Assembly (NCBI RefSeq): GCF_018140925.1
Contig: NZ_CP073315.1
Span: 3,844,001-3,908,000 of the forward strand
Origin: Psychrobacillus sp. INOP01
Lineage (GTDB): Bacteria; Bacillota; Bacilli; Bacillales_A; Planococcaceae
Reading direction: 5' to 3'
Length of the DNA stretch: 64,000 bases
Numbering within the stretch: position 1 is the stretch's first letter; every line of letters starts with the position of its first letter. A program made the position numbers and the translations under genes. Of this stretch, positions 1-5,944 are shown piece by piece. A model generated the notes under the pieces. That model saw only the letters and a program-made list of their open reading frames with translations, was not told the DNA's origin and made no database searches.

Positions 1-771
1 CTTTATATTTTTTGCAAAATTATCCCCATAATACTGATCACCGTATTGTGTGAGGAAAACAAATTCATCGGTATCTTCCTCCCCAATACCGATAAGTTCG
101 AACAGTTCATATATATCTTTGGTAGTTGTACGTGAAATAGGAATCATACGAGTCTTACGTGATTTAGATGTTTCTGCTTAAATGATGATTTGACGATATT
201 GAAGCTCGAAATCGCCTCGTTTTAGTGATGTTAGTTCGCTTACTCTTATTCCGGTGTCTGTAAGTATAAGCATCATTACATAATCACGGAAACCCGTATA
301 TGTTCGATGGTTTGGAGCATTAAGTAATTGTTTTACCTCATCGTCAGTAAATAATTCAAAACCATTGTCTGGCTCCTTCTGAATGCCAATGCTTTCTGCT
401 GGGTTGTGACTGATTAACTTCTGTGCTACTGCCCAATTATAAAATACGCGTAAAAATCTTATAGCATTATTTACAGAACGTGGAGAGACTCCAACGATAC
501 TGGATTTACTAGTTGGATGATCGTCCCATTTTACCTTTTCAAACGATATGTAACGAATATATGCTGTTACAGAGGCATCGTCCGCTCCATTTAATCCGTG
601 GTTATTACAATAGGTGGTAAAGTGTTTCAATGCTCTATCATATGTTTTTATAGTACGATCACTCCGCTTTTGTAGTCGCTTTGCATCGAGAAACCGTACG
701 ATAGTTTGATCAAGATAAAATGGTTTTGTGATAGTTGACTTTGTTTTACGTCTAAACTCGAATTTCTTCAT
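1..771 (-). pseudogene. Tyrosine recombinase (phage integrase), nonsense-interrupted and cut by the window edge
   Basis: Reading leftwards from ATG 771 (RBS AAAGGGA upstream) there is an N-terminal SAM-like core-binding domain and the start of the catalytic domain, including the first catalytic Arg in the motif TGIRVSEL. An in-frame TAA at 178-180 ends the ORF after 197 residues, yet the same frame stays open for 59 more codons to position 1 and encodes the expected next piece, with the catalytic Lys segment (KSRKTRMIPIS) resembling KSRKSRAVPVS of the intact integrase at 19527-20534. A single substitution creating a stop is the simplest reading. The His/Arg/Tyr catalytic part lies outside the window. 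It is probably inactive unless the stop is read through. Confidence 0.85.
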
Positions 772-918
772 TAATTAAGTCCCTTTCGTTGCGATGAATT
801 TGTGCGAAATCAGTATAGCATGAAGTATTTGCGTCGTGCTCTCGCTTTTTCATCGTCTATCTTCGCTTGTTTTGAGTGAAGTTGGGTCGCATTACATCGG
901 TTACTTTCTAAACGATAT

Positions 919-970
919 AAGAAAACGTCACCACCAGAGTTAATTTCCGTTAGTGACGTTTTCTTTTTTC
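919..970. terminator. Bidirectional rho-independent terminator
   Basis: A perfect 13-bp inverted repeat (arm AAGAAAACGTCAC at 919-931, partner at 953-965) is flanked by A and T runs. It lies between the repressor gene (1011-1226, minus) and the broken integrase (minus), so it should stop leftward transcription from the repressor. Confidence 0.8.
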
Positions 971-1010
971 TGCTCTCTCTATATTTATGCTTGGGCTCCG
1001 TATAATCTTT

Positions 1011-1226
1011 TTAGTTATTTTCTTCATCCTTAACAAACTCGATTATATCTTGTACTTCACAATTTAAAGCTATACATAGTTTATTTAAGGTCTCATATTC
1101 AATTCCGCTATTCTTACCATTTAGTATTTTGGAAATTCCGTTTCTATGCATTCCCGCCTTTTCTGCGAGTGTTCCAATGTTGAATTTTTTTGATTTCATC
1201 GTTTCTTTTAACTTAATTCTAATCAT
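1011..1226 (-). CDS. Small XRE/Cro-CI family HTH repressor
   Basis: This 71-residue protein is almost only a lambda-repressor-like helix-turn-helix: the segment IGTLAEKAGMHRNGISKILN (about residues 17-36) is the recognition-helix region, followed by a KLCIALNCEVQDII helix typical of the family. The start is ATG 1226 with RBS GGAGG seven bases upstream. It diverges from the operon starting at 1389, and the space between them holds two back-to-back promoters and three copies of an ACACTA-type operator. By position it is the likely lysogeny or maintenance repressor of the element, controlling itself and the rightward operon. No peptidase or dimerisation domain is visible, so relief of repression would need another factor. 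Confidence 0.8.
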   Translation of the reverse strand: MIRIKLKETMKSKKFNIGTLAEKAGMHRNGISKILNGKNSGIEYETLNKLCIALNCEVQDIIEFVKDEENN

Positions 1227-1257
1227 TTTTATTACCTCCTATTAGTATCTAGTATAA

Positions 1258-1286
1258 ATTATAACTAATAAACACTATAGTGTGAA
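1258..1286 (-). promoter_or_regulatory. Leftward promoter for the XRE repressor
   Basis: On the minus strand a -35 box TTCACA (1281-1286) and a consensus -10 box TATAAT (1258-1263) are 17 bp apart. The -35 overlaps operator O1, which is consistent with autorepression. Confidence 0.75.
1272..1283. promoter_or_regulatory. Operator O1 (perfect palindrome)
   Basis: ACACTATAGTGT is a perfect 12-bp palindrome overlapping the -35 box of the leftward promoter. It shares its ACACTA half with O2 and O3. Confidence 0.65.
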
Positions 1287-1314
1287 TACATCTAAAAATT
1301 TTATTTTATAAGCG

Positions 1315-1343
1315 TTGACAATACACACTAAGGTGTTTATTAT
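1315..1343 (+). promoter_or_regulatory. Rightward promoter of the element operon
   Basis: A consensus -35 TTGACA (1315-1320) is followed after exactly 17 bp by a -10 TATTAT (1338-1343). Operator O2 fills the spacer and O3 lies just downstream in the initially transcribed region, the usual layout for a repressed phage early promoter. Confidence 0.8.
1325..1336. promoter_or_regulatory. Operator O2
   Basis: ACACTAAGGTGT is an imperfect palindrome in the -35/-10 spacer of the rightward promoter. It matches O1 except near the centre. Confidence 0.6.
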
Positions 1344-1359
1344 AAGGGTATGCAATTAC

Positions 1360-1371
1360 ACACTAAGGTAT
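1360..1371. promoter_or_regulatory. Operator O3
   Basis: ACACTAAGGTAT is nearly identical to O2 and starts 35 bp after it. It lies just upstream of the ribosome binding site of the gene at 1389. Confidence 0.55.
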
Positions 1372-1388
1372 TCACGAGGAGATGAAGT

Positions 1389-1694
1389 ATGAGACCGATA
1401 AACTTAGAACACTCGGACTATGACTCGGCTAACTTCGAAAGTTGGACCGACGTACAACCAGGTTATTTAATCACATCAAACGTCGTATTAACAACGAACA
1501 ACACTGGAATTTGGTTTTATTGTTTCGACGAAGCTATCGAAGAAAATGCGGAGTCTGCCATCGCAAAGCAAGCGAGAATTATCCAACTTGACGTAGAAGG
1601 CGCAAGTGTCGTAAGCATTGAACTTTCAACCTTATCGCAAATGTCACTCGTAGAATTAGCAAAATTATTAGCATCGCAAGGGGTTACGGGATGA
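1389..1694 (+). CDS. Hypothetical protein, first gene of the rightward element operon
   Basis: A 101-residue acidic protein of no recognised family. The start ATG 1389 follows a GAGGAG ribosome binding site. It begins with a Trp/Tyr-containing segment (SWTDVQPGYLI) and ends with a likely amphipathic helix. It is directly downstream of the operator-controlled promoter and its stop overlaps the next start (ATGA at 1691). By position it could be an anti-repressor, excision or early regulatory protein, but nothing in the sequence proves this. Confidence 0.6.
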   Translation: MRPINLEHSDYDSANFESWTDVQPGYLITSNVVLTTNNTGIWFYCFDEAIEENAESAIAKQARIIQLDVEGASVVSIELSTLSQMSLVELAKLLASQGVTG

Positions 1695-1815
1695 AGGTAA
1701 TACGCGCAATAGATAACTACTTCATCGGAAAGGCGAAGGCGACATAACGGATCGCTTATATTTTTACGGAACTTACACAATTTGCAGTACAATCGTAGCT
1801 ATTATCGCACTATAA
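1691..1815 (+). pseudogene. Small membrane-protein-like ORF with an apparent frameshift
   Basis: ATG 1691 overlaps the upstream stop (ATGA). The first frame encodes MKVIRAIDNYFIGKAKAT and stops at 1747. A second frame entered around 1728-1740 reads on to 1815 as DITDRLYFYGTYTICSTIVA plus a short hydrophobic end, which looks like one membrane segment. Joined, the two would give a roughly 40-residue single-pass protein with a one-base shift in the repetitive GGAAAGGCGAAGGCGAC stretch. This could be a real mutation, a sequencing error or chance. Confidence 0.35.
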
Positions 1816-1827
1816 CATAAAAAGGGG

Positions 1828-2118
1828 ATGGATAAAATGAGAAACTCAGTAACGGAACTTATTTACGACAAAGACGGAAGCGTAATGTCAAAATGTGAAA
1901 CGTTAACAATCGCGGAGGGTATAAGAGTCGAAATGTATTCGGAGCCGACCGATATTAAGCCACGAGAAATCGTTTTAAAGATAGGTAGCGACACTATCGA
2001 AATGAACTATACGGATTCCCTAGCAGATATGTTCGGCAGAATCGAAGAAGTTTCCGCATTTGAATTATTGACCGCTTGCCAAGCTACTTTATGGCAGCCG
2101 AAAGCAAAGGTAGCGTAA
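1828..2118 (+). CDS. Hypothetical protein
   Basis: A 96-residue acidic protein of alternating strand-like and helical segments, not recognised. The start ATG 1828 is preceded by AAAAGGGGATGG. It belongs to the rightward operon, and its stop is translationally coupled to the next small gene by a TAATG overlap at 2116-2120. Codon use matches the element backbone. Confidence 0.6.
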   Translation: MDKMRNSVTELIYDKDGSVMSKCETLTIAEGIRVEMYSEPTDIKPREIVLKIGSDTIEMNYTDSLADMFGRIEEVSAFELLTACQATLWQPKAKVA

Positions 2119-2231
2119 TGGTTTGGATAGAGCATAAAGGATGGTCGATGCAAGTGTCACAGGAGACTGAAAACGATCAATTTGAATTAGCGAGAATTTT
2201 AGCATTACTTCAAAGGGTATCTGAAATATAA
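2118..2231 (+). CDS. Small hypothetical protein (37 residues)
   Basis: ATG 2118 overlaps the previous stop codon (TAATG), so translation probably restarts here. The product begins MVWIEHKGWSMQVSQE and continues as a likely helix. No family is recognised. The coupling and the element-like codons are the only support. Confidence 0.45.
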   Translation: MVWIEHKGWSMQVSQETENDQFELARILALLQRVSEI

Positions 2232-2338
2232 TAGAGGTAGGTTAAAGTTAATTGTAGGAGGTAAAATGTGACTGAACACTCTAAAAGTTGCGTAGTAAGA
2301 TCAGCGCAAAGCGAAAAGGAATAAACGTAAGTAATTAA

Positions 2339-2356
2339 AGCCGGCGCCAAACGGCT
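2339..2356 (+). other. Hairpin 1 of the CGCCAA-loop family
   Basis: The arms AGCCG (2339-2343) and CGGCT (2352-2356) enclose an eight-base loop that contains CGCCAA. It lies upstream of the gene at 2383 and shares its loop with three hairpins at 2701-2784. Confidence 0.5.
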
Positions 2357-2382
2357 AACTAAATCTTAAAGGTGGTAGGATA

Positions 2383-2658
2383 ATGTCTAACATTCACGCT
2401 ATACTTGACAACTTTTTAGAAGCTGAACTATACGCTAACGAACTATCCGAAAACGGTGCATCAAAAGAAGCACATGAAAAAGCGGACGAAATACTTCGAA
2501 AACAAGAAACTGCGCTTCTTTCTGCTATCGGTCTTAACCTTGAAATTCCGTCAGACTCCGATAAATTCGATCGCATACTTGAATTGGTAGAAGAATATCG
2601 CAATGATGAATCACGATATGAAACAATGGTTAGTTACGTTGAATCCTTAAGTCGGTAA
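2383..2658 (+). CDS. Hypothetical helical acidic protein
   Basis: A 91-residue, strongly helical, Glu/Asp-rich protein not recognised from any family. The start ATG 2383 follows AAAGGTGGTAGGATA, a reasonable ribosome binding site. It sits inside the cluster of CGCCAA hairpins, with one hairpin upstream and three downstream. A protein partner for those hairpins could be encoded here, but the low positive charge argues against RNA binding. Confidence 0.55.
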   Translation: MSNIHAILDNFLEAELYANELSENGASKEAHEKADEILRKQETALLSAIGLNLEIPSDSDKFDRILELVEEYRNDESRYETMVSYVESLSR

Positions 2659-2897
2659 CAATCGGTCAAGCCGCCAAATACGCTCAAACGGTGCAAATAT
2701 GGTTACGCCAATAACCTTGTTAAATGATAGGTACGCCAATACCTAGCCAGCCACCTATGACAGCGGTTAGCGCCAACTAATCGCGTATTGCTTTCGGATG
2801 TAAAACAAACTCTCACGTTTCAAAAAAATGATTCTACTGAAAGCCACCATTTATATAGAACGACAAAGAGGACGCCTAGCCAGCGTTCTTTTTTTTA
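2659..2897 (+). ncRNA. Putative structured RNA or 3' UTR with repeated CGCCAA-loop hairpins
   Basis: Three hairpins carry exactly the same hexaloop CGCCAA on different, fully paired stems: GGTTA with TAACC (2701-2716), TAGGTA with TACCTA (2728-2745), and GCGGTTAG with CTAATCGC (2763-2784, eight pairs with one G-U). A further CGCCAA at 2672 has only a weak stem. The segment ends with a hairpin plus T run (2869-2897). Invariant loops with compensated stems point to selection on an RNA or single-stranded DNA structure. No ORF with a ribosome binding site covers it. Whether it is a separate transcript or a trailer of the upstream operon is unknown. Confidence 0.45.
2866..2897 (+). terminator. Rho-independent terminator of the early operon
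   Basis: The arms AGGACGC (2869-2875) and GCGTTCT (2883-2889) pair over seven positions including one G-U. The loop is CTAGCCA and a run of T residues follows. Confidence 0.7.
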
Positions 2898-3388
2898 TTT
2901 TGCGATAAACTCCGAGGTAGGGTACCGGCTTACGTTATAACTAGTAGGTGGTGGAAATGCGCGGATTACCCTTCGAATGTATATAAGATGGTGTACCGGA
3001 ATTATGATGTCCCAAAAATTGAATCCGATTATACATAAGGAAGTAAGTAGAAAAAGTTTTCGAAACAAATTTACGTATGGATCTCGCAAATACGATTTTT
3101 TAGTGTGTACATCAAGTAGGGAGATGTTGCAATTCCGGAGGGGCAACCGTCTATAGATATTAAGAGATGTCGCAACTTTCTAAGGTTTAGTCGCAGTAAT
3201 AAGTATGTCGCAATTTTCGTTGGTTGCGTCCCCTTCATAAGTAAGCGGAAAACTTTTCGAATTTACCTCCGCGCTTTCTATTTTGAAACGATTATAACTT
3301 ATGAAGGTATTAATTCCGCAGGCACTTTCCAGTGTCCGCATTCATATAGAGGTAAATAAATAAAGCAACTAAAGGAGCGTTAAAGATA
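2898..3388. other. Non-coding stretch upstream of the replication-like genes
   Basis: About 490 bp without a convincing gene; the only longer open frame is on the minus strand, lacks a ribosome binding site and has no protein-like pattern. The stretch contains the short direct repeats described at 3121-3217 and is followed by the DUF5659-like and winged-helix genes. It may be an origin or control region. Confidence 0.4.
3121..3217. repeat. Short direct repeats of ATGTCGCAA type
   Basis: GAGATGTTGCAATTCC (3121-3136), GAGATGTCGCAACTTT (3164-3179) and GTATGTCGCAATTTT (3203-3217) are near copies about 40 bp apart, with a partial copy TAGTCGCAGTAA between the last two. They lie upstream of a replication-like gene pair, so iterons or an operator array are possible. 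Confidence 0.45.
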
Positions 3389-3625
3389 ATGGCACAGGGA
3401 ACTAAGCAAAAATGTATACGAAGTATGAGAGTAGCACGCGAATTAATGTCGCGCGGATTTCTACCGATGGACGTTGAAAAGGCGAGAAAGTCGAGAGGAT
3501 ATCTCGTATTTGTATTCCGTGAAACACCGGATCTACTTGAAACACTTAACGAAATTATGGGAGGACAAATCAAATGTCAAAAAGCAGCCAACAGAAAGAC
3601 ACGCAGCCAAAACGTAATACAGTAA
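3389..3625 (+). CDS. DUF5659-like small protein
   Basis: A 78-residue basic protein. Residues 12-50, with RVARELMSRGF and YLVFVFRETPDLLETLNE, resemble the DUF5659 pattern known from phage and plasmid genes of Firmicutes, in which a small compact domain ends with an acidic helix. The start ATG 3389 follows AAAGGAGCG. The 3' end overlaps the following gene by 52 bp in another frame, implying coupled expression. The function is unknown, and the family call is from memory of the pattern. Confidence 0.55.
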   Translation: MAQGTKQKCIRSMRVARELMSRGFLPMDVEKARKSRGYLVFVFRETPDLLETLNEIMGGQIKCQKAANRKTRSQNVIQ

Positions 3626-4050
3626 ATAAGGTAACTCCGGGTGCTGACGGTCGTACATTTATTCCGTTCCCTAGTAATGCCCGCCACTACATTCACCACG
3701 ATAAAGTATCTGCGGACAAATTGTACCTGTATACGTTGTTAATCGATTATCTAAACGTAGATATAGGCGCAGCATTTCCGAGTAACGAGCGACTATCGGT
3801 AGATTACGGCAAGTCATCGAAAACTACCGGACTCCACTTGCGCGATCTAGAACAGGCAGGACTAGTTGCTATTCCGAGTAAAGGTCGATATATACCGCTT
3901 GAGCCGTTAAGTGCTGCCGATTTCTATGCGAGATTCCCGAAGGCATGGACGAATTATACGGAAGCCTTTGCAACTGCGGAACAACGCCAGAAGGATGACC
4001 GCCAAAGACTACGCAAGTATAGAGAGCGAAAAGGCGATACACGTAATTAA
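3574..4050 (+). CDS. Winged-helix replication-initiation-like protein
   Basis: This 158-residue protein holds a helix-turn-helix (about residues 45-110: LYLYTLLIDYLN, AFPSNERLSVDYGKSSKT, LRDLEQAGLVAI) in the layout of DnaD/RepA-N-type replication initiators, where a FPSNxxLA-like helix precedes the recognition helix. A basic C-terminal tail (RQRLRKYRERKG) could contact DNA. Iteron-like repeats start inside its stop codon and continue for 100 bp, as in plasmids and integrative elements whose origin follows rep. The start ATG 3574 has GGGAGGACAAATCA upstream inside the preceding gene. It could instead be only a transcription regulator. Confidence 0.55.
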   Translation: MSKSSQQKDTQPKRNTVNKVTPGADGRTFIPFPSNARHYIHHDKVSADKLYLYTLLIDYLNVDIGAAFPSNERLSVDYGKSSKTTGLHLRDLEQAGLVAIPSKGRYIPLEPLSAADFYARFPKAWTNYTEAFATAEQRQKDDRQRLRKYRERKGDTRN

Positions 4051-4143
4051 GGTTATTATCTACACGTAATTAAGGTGTAAACGTACGTCGTTAACTACGT
4101 GTTAACTAGACTTAATTAACTAGATTTAATAACTAGATTTAAA
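4038..4143. repeat. Iteron-like direct repeats (candidate origin)
   Basis: TACACGTAATTAAGGT occurs twice, at 4038-4053 and 4061-4076 (23-bp period, first copy over the stop codon of the winged-helix gene). It is followed by three tandem 13-14 bp units based on AACTAGATTTAAT at 4104-4117, 4118-4130 and 4131-4143. Repeats followed by an AT-rich stretch behind a replication-like gene suggest an origin or a partition site. Confidence 0.5.
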
Positions 4144-4155
4144 AACATTGCGCCC

Positions 4156-4176
4156 AATAAGCAAAGAACGCTTATT
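4156..4176. repeat. Inverted repeat next to the iterons
   Basis: AATAAGC (4156-4162) and GCTTATT (4170-4176) form a 7-bp hairpin with a 7-base loop. It may be part of the putative origin or a nick site; the role is not known. Confidence 0.4.
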
Positions 4177-4299
4177 AGTCGCGGATGCAATTAACTTATA
4201 TATGTATTTATCGATAAAGAACTTATTCAAAGAATAAGGAGAAATAAACGGTACACGTAATCCGCGCCGTACGCAACTAAGGAAGGGGAACGCAGCTAA

Positions 4300-5178
4300 A
4301 TGACAACGATTAAACTAGACGAAATCAAAAAAACTATCACGCTCGCCGAATTATATCCCGGATCCATCTATGATAATACTGAAAATAAGTTACTACGTCC
4401 ACAGCACCAGATGATATATAGCGCGGAATTTCCGAAGTCTAAAAAACCGTCAATCCTAGAGCAATTCGCAAATGTCGAAGATGTCCTGTTAAAACGTGCG
4501 CCAACGACGACGTTGGAAGGACAAGCTAACAAGTTAATTCTCGAAGCCGAGCACATGGAACAGCTACTCGCTCGCTTATATCCGCCAGTAACAGACCGTG
4601 CTTATGTAGAAAACGCCGATTTTACCGTGACGGATTTATACAACGATATTGTATCGCGTATGGAATGGACCGCTCTACGATGTCTAGTGTTAATTTCCGT
4701 ATTTGGAATCGATGCATTATCGACATTTGATACCGTTCTATACTGGGACTACTATCGCGAGGAACGCAAGAAATGGCGTGCATGTCGTTATAAATATTGC
4801 TTGAATATGTTCGCAGTCAAGGGCGATAACCTTCGCGGTGAGCGTCCTAAGCGATATGACTGTCGTTATTGTTCCGAAGCTTGCCGTAAAGCTACATACG
4901 AAGCTGAAGAACGTTATAAGCTACACGGCTCCTATTTGCCCGTCTATTACTATACGGATCAACTGGCGGATACGGTAGGAGATAAAACAAGGAAGCATGA
5001 GATCGCCTGTTCATCGGAAAAAATCGATAAACAATACGCAAAAGGAAAAGTTACATCGCCTATGAAAACGCCAAAAAGAACGGAATACAAGGGCGGTAAG
5101 ATTATGGAATATAAATCGATGGAGGAAGCTAAAATAGCATATGAAATCGCTGGAAACAAAGGGAAAATACGTATATAG
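4300..5178 (+). CDS. Zinc-ribbon (CGNR-like) element protein
   Basis: A 292-residue protein. The middle (about residues 155-215) has a cysteine cluster, CRYKYC, then YDCRYCSEACRKATYEAE, which resembles the treble-clef CGNR zinc finger of DNA-binding proteins, although the Gly-Asn-Arg itself is altered. The N-terminal half is helical and unrecognised, and the C-terminal tail is basic and probably disordered. The start ATG 4300 follows AAGGAAGGGGAACGC. It stands downstream of the putative origin and may act in replication or regulation; that role is inferred only from position. Confidence 0.5.
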   Translation: MTTIKLDEIKKTITLAELYPGSIYDNTENKLLRPQHQMIYSAEFPKSKKPSILEQFANVEDVLLKRAPTTTLEGQANKLILEAEHMEQLLARLYPPVTDRAYVENADFTVTDLYNDIVSRMEWTALRCLVLISVFGIDALSTFDTVLYWDYYREERKKWRACRYKYCLNMFAVKGDNLRGERPKRYDCRYCSEACRKATYEAEERYKLHGSYLPVYYYTDQLADTVGDKTRKHEIACSSEKIDKQYAKGKVTSPMKTPKRTEYKGGKIMEYKSMEEAKIAYEIAGNKGKIRI

Positions 5179-5265
5179 CCGTCGGAAAAATCGCTATGAA
5201 TGTATAAGGGTGGAAATGCCCGCTATATCTTTTTATAGACAAAGTGAGAAAAAGGAGGAATAGAA

Positions 5266-5478
5266 ATGAACTCAACATCTTTCAAGGCATTGAGGATCAG
5301 AGAAGGTAAAACACAGGCTGCCTTTGCTGAAATACTAGGCGTCAGTGAAAGCACTGTAGCACAAATTGAAACAAATAAAAGACCAATCAGTGCGAGGGTA
5401 AAAGTAAAGCTGGCACAGAAGTTTAAAATGGATGATGAACTAGTTGATTTTTTTGCGGAAGTAAGAAAATATCAATAG
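5266..5478 (+). CDS. XRE family HTH regulator
   Basis: A 70-residue protein consisting of a lambda-repressor-type helix-turn-helix: residues 15-42 carry GKTQAAFAEILGVSESTVAQ and the helix TNKRPISARVKVKLA. The start ATG 5266 follows AAAAAGGAGGAATAGAA. Its codon use is closer to the host than to the element backbone, so it may have arrived with the following gene (5549) as a small cassette. It probably controls local genes. Confidence 0.75.
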   Translation: MNSTSFKALRIREGKTQAAFAEILGVSESTVAQIETNKRPISARVKVKLAQKFKMDDELVDFFAEVRKYQ

Positions 5479-5548
5479 TAATCCAATATAACAATATCAT
5501 GCAAATTAGGTTGATGTCAACTCCAAATATGAAAAATGAGGTGCTTAT

Positions 5549-5905
5549 ATGAATACTAGAAAAGACATTTTAAAAATAATCGGAGACCTTGAAACGGTTG
5601 CAATGTATGTAACAACAAAAGAAGAAGGCAACCTAAAGCCTGAAAAACTGAAGGAAGCGTATATAAATGCTTCAAATAAAGTAGCACAAGCTGAAAGAGA
5701 ACTAAAGGCACTAAATCTATCGAGGGGTGACAGTAAGCATCTGTCTTGGGTACGCGATGGACTTAAATTAACACGCAAAGCGTTAATAGCAGCGTCCGAA
5801 GGAAAAGGATCACTAGCGAAAATCTTCATGTCGCAAGCTAATACAAAAATAGCGGAATACTCGCTCAGAAAAATAAAGAGTAATAGAAAGAGTCCTAACG
5901 GCTAA
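5549..5905 (+). CDS. Hypothetical helical protein
   Basis: A 118-residue basic, almost entirely helical protein with a possible short coiled coil (KVAQAERELKALNLSRG), not recognised. The start ATG 5549 follows GAGGTGCTTAT. A terminator comes directly after its stop, separating it from the tape-measure gene. Together with the XRE gene upstream it could form a two-gene unit. Confidence 0.5.
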   Translation: MNTRKDILKIIGDLETVAMYVTTKEEGNLKPEKLKEAYINASNKVAQAERELKALNLSRGDSKHLSWVRDGLKLTRKALIAASEGKGSLAKIFMSQANTKIAEYSLRKIKSNRKSPNG

Positions 5906-5923
5906 CCGTTCGGCTCTTTTTTT
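5888..5923 (+). terminator. Rho-independent terminator
   Basis: The arms AACGG and CCGTT, extended by partly paired GAGTCC and GGCTC, are followed by seven T residues. Confidence 0.65.
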
Positions 5924-5944
5924 ATTTAAAAAGGGGTGGAAGAA

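Noticed and set aside
1-1010. A second copy of the tRNA-Val 3' end marking another attachment site near the broken integrase
   Set aside because: No match to the tRNA 3' sequence was found in this stretch.
2339-2784. CGCCAA repeats as a CRISPR array
   Set aside because: Only the six-base loop is constant; there is no repeat of 24-37 bp, spacing is irregular, and no cas genes are present.
2895-3146. Minus-strand open frame of 83 codons
   Set aside because: No ribosome binding site, no protein-like pattern, and it overlaps the terminator of the early operon.
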